A stretch of DNA of 64,000 nucleotides from Cheilinus undulatus (Eukaryota > Chordata > Actinopteri > Labriformes > Labridae), in assembly GCF_018320785.1 (NCBI RefSeq), contig NC_054881.1, positions 14,880,275 to 14,944,274 on the forward strand. The letters are read 5' to 3'. Shown here one piece after another: positions 48,638-62,489 of this stretch. Each line of letters starts with the position of its first letter. Positions within the stretch are counted from its first letter, which is position 1. Under the pieces are notes generated by a model. The model was not told where the DNA came from, searched no databases, and worked only from the letters and a program-made list of their open reading frames with translations. A program made the position numbers and the translations under genes.

Positions 48638-50724
48638 GTAAGAAAATTTGGTAAGTAAACAGAAAATCTTTCTAACCCCATAATAGTACATCTTGAAAGA
48701 AATTAAAGTAGAACTTAAATCAGGGCTATGCTCTTAGTTATATTATATACAAGGTTGACTGATTTTCATATGATTTAAGTGCAGAAAAAGATGAACACAT
48801 TAGAAAATACAGCTGCTGTCATGACAAAAGCCCCCTTATTTCTCTGTAGCTTTCTGTTCCGTGTAATGACACTAAATATAAAGAAGTGAGAGCATACATG
48901 CTGTAGGAGTTGAAGCTGGGATTACTGCGGCCCATCCTTTGTTCTGGTCCCTCTGTCATGACCTCATATCCAGGAAGGATGGGCAGGGCTGGCAGTGAGC
49001 TAAAGGAGAGTCTGGGAGGTAGACAGACAGATGATGACTCTTTGAAATAGATGTGGTAAAGTGGAATCTATGTTGCTGAGATTTCAAGACTTTCCTGACT
49101 AGAAGTAAACAGAAAGCGACTGAAATGTGCCTGAAACAATAAACTTTATCTTCAAACAAAATCCTGAAATTGCACCAAGAAGAACTGAGTCATGAGCATT
49201 GCGCCCTAGATTTGTGCACTTTGTTAAAGTGAGTCAAAGGCTAAGAATCTTACTGCTTTACTTTATTCTTTACCACACATGTAGCTGTTTGCAATTTTTC
49301 CCCAAACGAAGCACATTATGTTTCATAGACCAAGCCATTAAATAGCAGATCTCTTCCAGTGTCTGTGGTTATTAACCCAGAGGAATGTTTTGTGTGGTTG
49401 AATAAACAGCTGTGGTCTGGCATTGGTCCATTAGCATTGTTACAGTCACAATTCTCAGTCATTTCCTGCAGGTCGCGATGTACCAGCAGCAATGGGAAAA
49501 TCTCAAGGGGGAAAGCCAAATAGTTAGTCTGGACCCGCAGCAAATCTGGGTCCAATCACAGAGTGGGTCTACGTACAGGCAGCTGGATTAACTGACCGAG
49601 AACATGGTTGGAAAAACCTTGGGTTTCTCAGCAAACTACAGTGATGTGGGGCTCACATCTGCATTTACATAAACTTTGAGCCAAATATGAAACCATCAGC
49701 AAGTACAAACCCATAATATACGGTTAGAGTGAGTCTGTGTGTATTCATAGACTACTGAAGAAGAGCATGGGTGGAGGGTTTTCACTTTTGTAGGACCACC
49801 CTCACTAAACTAGGGGCAACCACTGAAGCTGGGTTTTCCTTTTCATTTTTGTCAGCAGGACACTAATTAAAGCTTTCTGTTGCTGCCTTTTTCCAGCGAC
49901 AAGAGCTATACGTCTTCCGTAAATCATCAATACACCATAAGTGTGATTTCCTGCCACTATAATGCTATATCATTTAAGCATAAACCTACAGGCAACAACC
50001 CCCTCATTAGAAAGTAATCTACAGTATAACCCTCCTTACCTCAGAGTAGCTGACCTCACAGCTGCTAAAACCATCCCTCAGGGAAAGTTTCCACTGGACA
50101 TTTTACTGTATGCAGTTCATGTGTGACAGTTTGATGGCTTGAAGAAATTTTCACATCAGTTATTTGAGGAAAAGTAATAAAACCATGCAGCAGAAGTACT
50201 GTATTAGAACTTCAGATTATTAACAGAATATGCCCTGTTCACTGTATTTTAATAGATGCAAAATAAGTAAATAAAAATTGTAACAATAACTCGTATGATT
50301 AATACATAAAAGTAATGGGGAATTAATGTAATTAATTAGTTAATGAAAATGTAAGTACATTTTAAAAACATCCAACAGTGCTTTTTGGAGAATTTAAATA
50401 GAATAATCAAATTTACCACTAAATTGACCATGATTGCACGTCCATACCGATTGGAAAATATTTTAAAAATTGTGATAAAACTGTATGGTAATCTCAGTAT
50501 TTTGGTAAGAATCAAATTGTGCACCAGTCACATGATATCAATGTCATCTCTTTCCATACAGGCCTGTCCGCAGATTTGGCTGGGCTGACAAACTCAGAGA
50601 ATGGGCCCTCCCCAGTTGTGATTTGTTAATGATATCGATGTATATTTGTTGGATCAGTAGCATTGGTGCTAGCTGAAAAGTGTGTCAAACTATTGGGTTC
50701 TGTTGTTAAGAATGATTGGTGACA

Positions 50725-51235
50725 TTTTTAACAAATTTTTCCCACCCATTTTTAACATTATTATTTGTCATATTTCATCAATTTTATGAAATTTCACACA
50801 TTTTTTGTCTCTTTTTACCCATTTTTGCCACTTTACACATTTTTTTGCCACATTTTAACTGCTTTTTGCAACTTTTAAAATCCCATTTTACCAAACTTTC
50901 TGCCTATTTTTGCCACTTCCCACTACTGCCTCTTTTGACACATTATTGCCCCTTTTAACCCCTTTTTTATGCCTTTTGCCACCCATTTTTGCCACTTTTA
51001 ACCCATTTTGACAACTTTTAAAATCCTATTTCAGCCCCTTTTCCACCCATTTCTGTCACTGTCAAGCAATTTTTGCCACTTTTAAATACTTTACACAATT
51101 TTACCATCCATTTTTTCCACTTTTAACCCATTCTTGCCTCTTCCCAATTATTATTGCCTTTTTGACACATTATGGCTACTTTTTACCCCAATTTGTCCCA
51201 ATTTCGCATTTTGCTTCACCAATTTCTTGCCACTT
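50725..51235 (+). repeat. Degenerate minisatellite, unit about 25 bp
   Basis: Variants of TTTTTGCCACTTTTAACCCA recur about twenty times. The strand asymmetry (pyrimidine-rich) is strong. Confidence 0.9.
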
Positions 51236-51236
51236 T

Positions 51237-51416
51237 TTTTTTTTTTTAAGATTTTATTTTTGGCCTTTTTGCCTTTATTTGATGGGACAGTGGATAGAGT
51301 TGGAAACAGGGGAGGGAGCGGGGAGAGACATGCAGGAAATAGTGCCACGGGCCGGATTCGAACCCGGGTCGCCTGCGTATATGGCATGCGCCTTAACCAC
51401 TCGACTACCGTGGTGT
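51237..51416 (-). repeat. tRNA-derived SINE
   Basis: On the minus strand the A box TAGTCGAGTGGTTAAGGC and B box GGTTCGAATCC are both intact and about 45 bp apart. The body ends in an A-rich tail (T-run at 51235-51248 on the given strand). It is the best-preserved SINE in the window. Confidence 0.85.
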
Positions 51417-54400
51417 CCTGTTCATCAGCACCTTTAATTCCAGCTGTGAGTGAAATAACAAGAGATGATAATGTAAGCTGGGGTTATTAACTGTATGAAT
51501 ATAAAGGAAACATCAACATGGAGCTCTGTAGTGTGAATGAGATGGCCCAAACTTTATTCGGTCATTGGTGCTAACTCCTCCACAGATCAAGACATGCTTC
51601 ATAAGAAAATGGCTAACAGTAACATCTGAGTCCATGAAAAGATCTGTCCATGAGCCTGTCGCTTTATCAACATGCTGCTCTTTCCTCATGCATCTGTTCC
51701 ACTCTATTTGCTGTTGCACACTGGGATGGCAGCTTTGACTCCAGTGCGACAAACTCCATTTGCTTGCTGAAACCTTCGTCTCCTCCTAATTAGCAGGCTA
51801 ATCTTCTCCAGTCTGGCATCATCACGAAATATGCGTGCCAACTGCTGCTAACAGGCTTAATGCTCGTTTGCCTTTTGAATCTTATGTTGCTTGAGAGTCA
51901 CCGTAGCTGTCATAAAGCAGTTTGTTTTGCTGTAATCTGGCTGGCAAATAAAGCCAAAGCCATGGCTGGAGAGAGTTTACCTCTGTGTGCAGTTTATTTT
52001 CCTACTTTTTATTATTTCTTACTGAGCATATTCTGTTAGACAAACCTAGAGAGTTCTAGCACACGTATCTCTAAATCAGTCAAAACATTGCTGCTTTAAA
52101 AAGCATGTGCACAACAAATGTTCAGCAATGACAACCATAACAAGGACTCGAATACTCTTACCTATCCCTAACACATTCTTCTCACACAAGACAACTTACT
52201 GAAGGTTATGGTTATTAAGAGAGAACAACAGGTTGCATTTGTAAAACTTTTCCATTGATTTTCCTGTTTAACCATAGAGACACTGGTTGGTGGAAGGGTG
52301 AGTCGTGGTTTTATTATTAACCTGAAAAATTTTGGGCTTCAGAGTAAACGTTTAGGGTTTAACCCCATGCAGGAAAAAATCTGGGTTATGTCAGGGTTCA
52401 AATTTGGTCAGTTAGCTTTCACACATGGTGTGTACCCAAAACTTTCAGAACCAAAAATGAACTTTATAGTCAGTGTTAACATTTAAGCATAATTCTGGCA
52501 GTGGATAGTGAAAGTTAGCCACAATACTTGAATGTTTTTTAATTTATTTAAAAGACTTTGTAAAGGAGCTGCTTACTGTATGTAGATATATTGTAGGTAT
52601 AAAGCATTTAACTAACCGCTTTTGACTCAGGGCATCAACATATTGGGATATCCATTATTAATCGTAATGCAATAGAAAAGAGGTGCACACTCACAAATGC
52701 CTACATATATAAAGTATCCTAAGAACATCTATAATTGATTATAATGCTGTTCATTTGACTGGTAACATGATATCCTCTCATTCAAGCAGAGAACTAATGG
52801 TTAAGTGAGGATGGCCGGACAGAATAAAGATAAGGGCCCTGTACTTTATAAGCACATTACAGAATCTATTTGGCCGGCACCACTGTGGCCAGTACTTTGC
52901 TGGGGTTTGCCTCATTCAGCCTCTCAACCCTTCATTAGAGCGCAGGAGCTGGGGTCAGAGCCATGGGCAGTGGGCACATCTATGTGCAATTACATGACAA
53001 CCCTGCCTTTAATTTCACCCTCGCCATTTTGAGGCAGAAACACACCCCATGAGTCTTGGCGGACAGTCCCCTCCTGCCCTGTGGCTTTGTGGCTGCAGTA
53101 TTTCTAGGCACGGCGGCTTCTTGCATGCAATATAACTGAACAAGGCCTCAGAGACGTTTTGGGGCATAATTTCAGCTGTGGCACAGTTTAGTCTACAACC
53201 TGCCAGCTTTAGAAGGCCACACAGACAGAAATAGGGCTTTAGTTCTGTCATTTCCTTCCGCTGCATTAAAATTTAGTGCTCTTACCTTTAGTTCTTTTAA
53301 CATAAAGTGCTCTTGATTCCCCATTTCATTTGCTTTCAGCAGAGAGTTTAATCGCATGGTTTTATTTAGTCTCTACCAATGGACTTCAATAATCCCTCAC
53401 CGGCTCCTCATCCGACTATCCAGTATCAATCTAGCTGACATCACTAGATGAATGTAAATGTAATGGACTCAAATTACTCAACTCAGAACATGGAAAAAAA
53501 TCCCCAGAAGCCACAGTTTTTTCTGTAGTGGACATGTTTTCAAGGCTGTGATAATTGCAAGCTTCTCGGCCAAGGTTACTCCTGCATGTGAGGACACATA
53601 TTTTCACATGAATCAGGCAAGAAATTCTCATAAAATACAGTTTAATTTGCTAAATTTTAAACTGATTCCACCACAAAAAACAAGACATTTAAGTTTCCAA
53701 TGAGTATTTACACAAGGATGACGAACTATCCTCTGAAAAAAAAGTCCCAATATCTAAAATATTTCTCATTAAAGCTTTTGTGATCCTGGACTTGTGTAAT
53801 GACAATTCTGGTGAGACAGTCTGTTACTTTTAAATATAAATGTAAATGTTTAAACCAGAAACGTGTACCTGATTTGTTACCCAGAGATTGTAACTGGTAG
53901 ATATGGTGATTTATTTTGTGCATTTCAAACAGATACAGGTCAGTTTTAAGAAGAAGTTTAGAATAACTGATGACAAACACGAAACAGAACTCAGTTTAAC
54001 AGCATGAAGAATAATCACCAGTATGAGTCGCTCCGAGCAGAAAAGCCAAGGCACTTGGCAACAGGCATAGCCAACGTGATTGGTTGATTATATACCCGTT
54101 TCCTACTGTTCGGTGCATAAAGAAAACCTGAAGAGCAGATAAATGTTCAGAGCGCATAAAGAGTACTGCATTAAAGGATAAGAGCAGTAGTTTCAGAAGT
54201 GAGCTGAAGAAAACTGAGGGAGAGGAGGATGGTTTTAAGGATGAGCATGATAAATCCGAGCAAGTGATTAAAGATTTAAGTGCAAGCAGATATTCTGGGC
54301 ACAACAAAGAAAATTTAAGCCAAGGGAGGCAGTTTTCAGCACAAAGGAAGGTTTTAAGGATTTTTTTCCAAATCTGGATATCAGGCCAGCAAAATGTGGC

Positions 54401-54854
54401 TTTGTTTATGTTCTGGCCCTCTGAGCTATCAGTGCATTCATAAAGCTCCAATGTGTGCATGTAAATACTAGGCAAATGCAAGTTTTCTGAGAAGTGATAA
54501 GAGCAGAAATTGTTTGAGTTGAGACAATACTTGGGGACGATACTTGTTATCATTTTAAAGGATTTTGCAGATAAAAAGCAGCTTTTGCCTAGTGCAATAC
54601 TAGCACAGATCCCGTTAATGTTAGCACTGCTAGCATCTCAAAGAAAGCTTTATTTGGATTTATACTAGAATAACAAATACTATCTGTGTTTGCTCGATGA
54701 TGCTGTCATGTTTTTGTCTTACAATCTGCACAAAACATGCACATAACTGTCACCAGTGTAACTGCTTAGAAATTAAAGATGCAATAAGGATCTTAAAATA
54801 TATTGAGAGACTCTTGAAAAGGTCTTAAAAAGTATTAAATGCTATTGTACGCTG

Positions 54855-55040
54855 TCATGGGATTTTTCCTTCATTTTGATAGGACAGTTGAAGAGAGATG
54901 GGAAATATGGGGAGGGAGAGCAGGGCAAGACGTGCACCAAACAACCCTGAAACTGGCAATCAATCCCACAACCTGAGGACAGTACTCGCTGTATTTGTGT
55001 GCCTGCTTGATCAAGTGAGCTAAACTGGCGCCCAGGCCTC
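54855..55040 (-). repeat. Older SINE copy of the same type
   Basis: It shares TTTTGATAGGACAGTTGAAG, GGGGAGGGAGAGCAGGGCAA and a worn tRNA-like end with the 51237 SINE. The B-box region has decayed. Confidence 0.6.
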
Positions 55041-55720
55041 TACTGTTTGACATCAGTTGCTGAAGTGGTAGCATTTATCAATGTTAATCTTTATAACGAA
55101 AAAATATGCACTTTTGAATTGGTAAAAATAAAACCTTAAAGTAAACTTAAAGTTGTTTATTGTCAGATAATTCAAATAAAACAATCACTTATTCAGAAAT
55201 TGGCTGAAATATCATGTCTTTGTTGATACGGAAAAATAGAAAAAACATACTGTAGTATTTTTTCAGCTCCTGTATTTATTTGAACACAGTCCTACCTTTA
55301 TTTTGACCCCTAACAAGAATACAGTCAAGCATCTTTACTACACTACTACTGCATTAGCTGGTGAGCTGTTTCCTTTCCTTCTTCTTGAGTGCAGTTGAAC
55401 CGGCCCTCCAGACTGTTAATGTGTGTGTGTACAGCCATCGCTATTCATCACAAGGTCAGCAATGCTTTTCTCTTTCAGGCCCATTAGGCCTTCACTACTC
55501 AAAGCCTGTTGCATTGATGTATAGCAGTCATTGGTCATTGCTTGACTCACTGCTGAATGGATGGCCATTACATTGTCGTTAAGCACAGGGTTGTCTGGAG
55601 TCTGAGGCAAAGGGAAACAGCCATGAAAAACCCCCAAAATCACTTTTTAAAAAAACGTGAATTCCACTGAACTCTCTCTGTTTGCTTTCTTATTACATCA
55701 TGTAAAAACAGTCAGAAGTC

Positions 55721-56126
55721 AACATGTAAAACATGCTTTGATAGATGTTAAGGAAGTCTTTCTTTAATTTCTTGGCAGCAATCAAGCAGATCTGTTGTAG
55801 TAATCTACATTTGTGCTTTAAAGGATGCCAAAGCTCTGAACATTTTTAGGCAAAGCACATTTGTTTTATCCCAAATATAATAAAATAATAATAAAAAATA
55901 GTAAAGTAAATGTTGTTAAAAATAACATGTAAAACATGCTTTGATAGATGTTAAGGAAGTCTTTCTTTAATTTCTTGGCAGCAATCAAGCAGATCTGTTG
56001 TAATAATCTACATTTGTGCTTTAAAGGATGCCAAAGCTCTTAACATTTTTAGGCAAAGCACATTTGTTTTATCCCAAATATAATAAAATGATAATAAAAA
56101 ATAGTAAAGTAAATGTTATTAAAAAT
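55721..56126. repeat. 203-bp tandem duplication, two copies
   Basis: Copies at 55721-55923 and 55924-56126 are collinear with only about four to five differences seen by eye. That makes it a recent duplication. Confidence 0.92.
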
Positions 56127-58999
56127 AACTTAAGGCAGACCTTCTAAATGGTTGCAGAGATATGAGAAAGGTGCATGCTATTTTTTTTTAGCTGTGTGCA
56201 GCTAATTTTAGCTGTTTTATATAAAACTAGGTTAAAGAATTTCCATGTGGAATACTTTTTGTGCCATTTTCTGCATATTAGCAATACTGTGATCAATGCT
56301 GATGCTGCAGTCTTTCATGCAGCAGAAAACTATTATCTCCACACAAAAACTCATTTTTTGTCTGTTAATGACATAACAGACTTTAAGTGCCAACTTTATT
56401 TGTTATGGTAATAAAAGTTACTTCTTTTGTGAAGAAGCTTTTAAAACTTTATGAAGCTGAAACCAATATCTCAAGAGTCTGAGTCCCACATTAAAGGTGA
56501 GCCAGTACAGTGCAGAAATTGTAAGCCTTAGCCTTAAAATGCATCACAATCAATGTTTCTGTCATCACCGCTGATCATTTCTCAATCCTGTCTTAGTGCT
56601 TTAACCATAAGATCCTATTTAAAACCTGTTATGTCTAAAATATGCCAACTAAAGTCTCGGCTAGCATGCTCAAATTGCCTATTTGCAAAAGTCAGACAAC
56701 ATTAGTTTTGTTTAATGAGATTATCTGAAGTAGATGCTCTGTGGGATCAATGTCTTGTGTCTCCATTTTCATCGACTTGCCATTAAAGTGTTACAACAGC
56801 AGTAGGTGTTACTGCACAATGTAAAGAAAAATCCTGACCCATTTTGTCCTTTATGGAATTAAACATTTTCAATATGGAATCAAACACGCGGCCATGAGAT
56901 AAAGAATCTGTTTTTGCCTGCTTGCTTTCTATTAAAGAAATCAATAAACAGCTCTCTAGCCAGCAGGGAGATTATTGCACTGCATAAGTGTTCAGGAAAC
57001 CATTAAAGCTGATTTATTAAATGTAGGTGTGGGTGCACATTAAGCTTTTCTACAATCTCCTGCTGTGCATCAAGGTGGTGAAGTTATTCCAGCAGATATA
57101 TCTTATATAACAGGTATCAAATTGGTTCATTTGAGCTTTGGTGGCTTTATGTCACTTATGACAAAGAAATTCCCACCTAAATGTCTGCTAAATCTTAAAT
57201 ACTATGCAGAGAACTCTTGGATTGTAAAATGAGACCGATTTGCAAGTACCAAAAAACGCAGTTCCTTCAGTGGCTGCTTGAAGCTGAGGAGAATATATCT
57301 GTTTGAGGTGCACTTTTAAACCCACTTAACACCTAACCTAACATATCTTCAGGCAGGTAAGAAAATAATTTTGGGATCTGTCTTCATAGCTTATTTCTTC
57401 ATTCATGTATTTCTTTAAAGTGTCCACAGTTAAATTATGTTAAAGTTGAAGTTATTCTAATTTTTTGACCTGTTGTTATATTTCATGTCCCCATAGCTAA
57501 CACCAATAACTGAACTTAATATTTAGATGTTTTTTTAAAAATAATTTGTGACTTTTGGAGAATAAGGTATACAAATGAAATAAATGTACTACTATATGTT
57601 ACCACATAGCCACTATGCTATAAGATACACTTTTAATACCTATTTTTCACCTAGAAAGTGAGCTGATTTCTATGCTGCCAGTATAAAATGCTGAGGCATA
57701 CACTGTCATTACTGCACGTGCAGACACCACAATGACACAGTGAAAGTAACTTCATGTTAGTCACAATCAGTCCCATTCATTGTGTATTTCAGAGGACTTC
57801 TTAACTGCTCAAAATGTGCAGGGATACACAGCAACAAAGACCTGGCTGGCAGCGCCACTTCTTAACAGCTTTTCTCCTGCATTAGGACATAGTTCTACAT
57901 TCAAAGAAAACGTTGCCATACTTTTAAGTGAAAAAAGCCTTGTGGAGCACTCGTTTGATTAAAATGACTCCTCAATAAACCCTTCAAGCCCTTAGCTATT
58001 TTTCAACCATTTTGTCTCACCTGGATTTATTGTCTCAAAAAGCTTGTAAAACATCAACCCTGGGGTGCACAGTCAACCTCCAGACATCCTTGTTTTTTCA
58101 GAACAACCTAGTTTAAGAATATATGTGCTGCAGTAATGTCACTGAAAAAGAAGTTACAGGACTAAAGAGACAAAAGAAAAAACTAAAAGGGAAATTAAAA
58201 TGCAGATAATTTTAAGTGACAAACAGTAAACAATAATGAAAAAGACTTTTTTGCACAAACCTGTTCTCCCATCTCTTGGGGACCAAAAAAAAACATTCTG
58301 TGACACAAAATAAACAAAATATTTACATATTACAAAAAAAGTCCTTCCGCTTTTTTTGTATTGGCTCTCTTTGCAGCAGTTCCTGTCTGCAGTGACACAA
58401 AAAAACCTCTGTCTTTCTTTCTCTCCATTATGAGTTATTCAGGCCATCTCTTGCATGATCTTAGTATTAAGAAGTGCAATTTGACAAAGCATAGCGAAAT
58501 GACAGAACAGATTGTCATTGTCAAAAAGCACTGTTAGATATAAAATGCAGTTTAGTATTAGCTGCTAGTGGCAAAAATATTGAAAATGGATAAAAAAATG
58601 GTAAAAAGACTTTCAGTATCAAATTTGCTGGTGTTGGTTTAATCTTTTAAGACCAAGGAAATTCACCCAAGCTCCAGGCTAGCTAGAAAAGCTTCCAAAA
58701 GGAATTTGAAGACATGGATAAGTCACTGGAGCAGCATTGTTGGCTTGCTTTCAGGGGGGAAAAAAGTAAGAGACTACAATTTATGCTTCGAAAGGTATTT
58801 GTTTTTCTCAACTGCGTTACTGCTTGTCAATAAATGTGGGTTGTCTGATTGGCAGGCTTTGGGTCTGTACTATTAGCTAGCAGAACTGCAAACTCCTAAT
58901 AGTGAAAACAGATGGTACTATAAAAGCTGCACAGGATTTGCATGTTTTGTACTTCTGAATGCAATGGAAATAATTGCGCACAAAGACCTTTAAAACCTT

Positions 59000-59230
59000 T
59001 ATTTGGTGCCTTTTTAGCTCAGCTGGTAAAGCAGGCAGCCATATACTGAGGCTGTAGTCCTCAGTGCACTGGTCACTGGATTGATTCGAGGTCTTGGCGC
59101 AGTACTTGTAATGTATGCTGAATTTTCTCTGAGGCCTTTCACTTCATTGTAGCAGTTGTACATGCTGTACGTTATTGTACAGAAGGTGGCGTGCCATGGG
59201 AGGAATTAAATGTTCTTCTGTTTACCTTTG
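59000..59230 (+). repeat. tRNA-derived SINE
   Basis: TTAGCTCAGCTGGTAAAGCA (A-box type) and GGATTGATTCGAGGT (B-box type) are followed by a body resembling other fish tRNA-SINEs. It cannot fold as a standard tRNA. Confidence 0.5.
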
Positions 59231-59583
59231 AAAATCTAAGTTAAGTCATGCCATAAAATAAGGCCCTGAAAAGGAACAATACCTCACACAGTATCATCAG
59301 TTGTTGTGATTCCATGGATTGACTGTTGTGAATAAACTATAAAGCAGAATCAGCCCTCATGGAGACATTAAATAATAGTCTACCTATTGTATTATAGAAA
59401 ATGTCCTTTGGGATTTCTAAGGATAAAGATGACCATGTTTAATCAGGACTTGACCTTACAGGTGAAATGCTTTTGACAGTAAAACCTTCCAGCTGTTCAT
59501 TGTTTCCCCAAACTGTATACATATTTTATTAGAGGCTTATGACTGGTGCCTCCCTGACCCTAGCCCACTCTCATACACTTTAG

Positions 59584-59722
59584 TTATTTAGCTCAGACAG
59601 CAGTGTCGTCTCCGGGTTTAGAATTATCGTCTGGTGCCGACGAGCTGAAGACTGAGCAGGACGCTGACAAACTGTCTACAACTGAGAGAGTTTCAGTACC
59701 CATAGTGAGCGTGTTAACAAAG
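59584..59722 (+). CDS. Candidate second coding exon of the unidentified gene
   Basis: Acceptor CTCATACACTTTAG and donor AAAG|GTAGAG. Spliced to 48637, the codon AG|T gives Ser and the frame stays open for 46 codons: YLAQTAVSSPGLELSSGADE, LKTEQDADKLSTTERVSVP and IVSVLTK, phase 0 at the end. Local GC content is above its surroundings. The acidic, Ser-rich segment could be a transcription-factor activation region, but no family is recognised. The exact acceptor is uncertain because the pyrimidine tract is weak. Confidence 0.45.
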
Positions 59723-60600
59723 GTAGAGGTTGCATGCACATTCGTAGTCTGTAATGTTTATTGATAGAAACAGTGATGGTGCAGTGGTTTAAAGAAATAA
59801 CCCAAAAAACAGGAAGTGTTGACACAGTTCTCCATTTCTAAGAACTCATCTTCTGCCTGTTGCAAATGGTTCCATAATGCATTAGCTGATACTGAAGTAG
59901 TTTTAGTGTATTTATTCATGGTAAATGTCTAAACACAAACTCAGTTTGATTGAAAAAAAATATGTGCAAAACAACATACACTGATTCTAGTAATAAACAA
60001 GAGCATGAAAAGTGAGTGGATCATTTAAAATGAGTCCAGACATTAAACTTTGATGATTAAACATTCATTCATCATTTCCTTAAGTTCCTTTTCTTGGTTA
60101 CTCATAAAAATTCAGAATTTACAAGTAACGATTATGATCTCACCAAACCGAGAACAAAGATATGTTTCTAATCATTAAATCTTTGAACTGCATAAAGAAA
60201 CAATACTTACCAATGTTCTCTTTAATCAATATTCTACAGTGGTATTGGTTAACTTTCATCAATGTAATTTTTAAGCACAGCAGGCAGAAATGTTCACCTT
60301 GCTCAGCTACAGGATCGATATAGTGAGAAACTAGCTGCTGAACAGGTAGCGCTTTTAGCAGGTAACAAATGCAGACTACAAAAATGTTATATAGACTCCT
60401 AAAGGTGAGCAGAGACGTGACTTAAAATTAATAATAACATTTCTTATCTGTTAAATGTTTGAATAAGTAGCTATTCAGAGAAATGACCCATTTGCTAAAA
60501 AGACTTTCAAATAAATTAAGTATTCTTATATCAGCCCAGAGATAGCTTACTTTGATGAGATTTTGTAGGTAAAATAAATAAGGACTATGTGTGTAATATA

Positions 60601-61290
60601 CATTAAATGGACAAAAGTATTCAGCTGCCATGATGTTGGATGAGAAGATCTGGCTTGCAATCTCCATTCTTGTTCATCCCAGAGGTGCCCAAACCATATC
60701 TTTATAGCACGTACTTTGTGTAGCAGTCATGTTGGAATAGAAAAGGGCCTTTCCCAAACTTTTGCCACAAAGTTGGAAACAAAGCATCATCCAAAATGTC
60801 TTGGTATGCTGGAGATAAGGGGCCTATCCCAAACCCTGAAAAACTGCCCAATACCATTATTCCTCTTCCACCAAACATTCTCCCAGAATCTGCCATACCA
60901 AGACTCACCCATCTGGCTGCCAAGCAGAGAAATGGGATTTGTCATTCCACAGTCCAGGGCAGGTGTGGTTTACACCACTCCATCCTAAACTTGGCATTGG
61001 ACTTGTTGATCTGAGCTGCTCCTCTGTGAAAACCCATTCCATAAATCTTCCACTGCACAGTTTTTGTGCTTACATTAATGCCAGTGGAAGTTTGGAACCC
61101 TTCGGCTATTGAATCAGCTATGGGGATGCCTAAGCAGACTTTGACCTTGCTCTGTGTTTCACATGGCCTTCCACTTTGTCGCTGAGTTGCTGCTGTTCCT
61201 AAACACTTCCACTTCCTTATAATATCACTTACAGTTGACTGTGGAATATCCAGCTGGGATGAAAATTCATGAACTGTCCTATTGTAAAGG
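60601..61290 (-). pseudogene. Decayed Tc1-like transposon and transposase
   Basis: A left terminus CATTAAATGGACAAAAGTAT follows TA. The minus-strand frame at 60702-60923 reads SLGMADSGRMFGGRGIMVLG, SGFGIGPLSP and AYQDILDDALFPTLWQKFG, the central catalytic region of Tc1 transposase. It has several frame breaks and no clear right terminus. Confidence 0.85.
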
Positions 61291-62489
61291 AATAAGAAGT
61301 CACTGAGCTAGGAGCTTAATTGCTGGGCAAAACAGACCACTATTGCTTGGCTGGTGACCATTGGTTACTACTTTTTCTGATGCATTGTGGGATATAATGA
61401 GTGAAATATATAGTGAGTAACTGCTAAATCAGAAGTCAGACCACTCAAATTGGGGTTTTCTCTAAAAAGTAAATAGGGAGTGATTTCTGGCACAGCCATA
61501 GACATACTCAGAAGGCCAATTCAACATATTTACTCACAGATAATGTGGGGTTATGGTTATGGTGAGACGACAGCTCATCATGACAATGGCTGCACAAAAT
61601 ATAGTGTTTTTAACATGTAGAGTAGTGCACTGGTCTGAATTAAATCTTGCATTTAATAGACATCCAAGGTTAGTCTATTACTGCACATTGCAGACTTCTT
61701 CTTTTAGGTGCATTAGTGTTTAACAGCTAGTTTCAATGAGGAAGTACGTCACCAGTTGTCATGTCAGGGCCTGATCTAATCTATTATAGTTAAATCAGTA
61801 TTTTACATATTAAATGTACTGCACATTTTTTGCACTGAGGCAACTCAATGAGCTTCACATAAGTAAAATTAACCCTTAAACAGATGATAAAAAGCATCTA
61901 TTAAAATGCACATTCGCAGTCAATACCTGGATATATGTGGCAAAAATTGAACAGCACAGATGTATTTTTGTCAGTGAACAACTTTCTAACTGTGTCACAC
62001 AAACTGTATTGTTCCTCCTTTGAGAACAAACTGTTGCTGTTTCAAGGCCCTTTGTTTCGAATGTGTTTCCTCGTTGGCCCCTCAGAAGCCCCACAGAGAA
62101 CATCAGACTGTTACCTCCAGCAGTCCCTGTGCTCAAACTCATAGCTGAATTATGTAGCTGCATTGTCACACAACTTCCTCAGAGGATGTTCCATTAGAAA
62201 TTCTTTGTGTGTGTGTGCAGGCACGACACATGACGGAGGAAGGCTGTGTGTACCTTTACATGCATTGAAGGGTGATTCTAAGTCAAGGCAGAGAAGGGCC
62301 CACGGTTGAACACAGGTTAATGAGGAAGTCACACCTCAGGAGGGCCAGGGTTCAGGAAGTCATGTACGCAGCGACACAGACACAAACTCAGTCTTGTACA
62401 TTTACAGGAAACCACTGCAAGCTTATTTGTGATGAACTAACGGTTTGGCAAGCTGAAATTCATTTTTTCGACAGCAAGGTGTCAGAACA

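Larger units (their letters stand above)
48638..59583. other. Candidate intron / intergenic stretch
   Basis: If the two candidate exons belong together this is a 10.9-kb intron. It holds a minisatellite (50725-51235), two minus-strand tRNA-SINEs, a 203-bp tandem duplication, a plus-strand tRNA-SINE and otherwise unremarkable AT-rich DNA. Nothing specific is seen from about 51,500-54,800 or 56,150-58,990. Confidence 0.6.

Noticed and set aside
49898..49919. Exon-like segment after a good acceptor (CTTTTTCCAG) ending at TCC|GTAAAT
   Set aside because: It is only 22 nt and in phase with 48637, but it would break the in-phase join to 59584, and the donor is weak.
51350..51416. Possible tRNA gene on the minus strand
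   Set aside because: The A and B boxes are good, but the acceptor and anticodon stems do not form and the segment continues into a SINE body with an A-rich tail.
53996..54553. 185-codon minus-strand frame, with a shorter open frame on the plus strand
   Set aside because: It has no recognisable family, no supporting splice signals that join neighbouring candidates, and composition compatible with chance. A TBLASTN search would decide.
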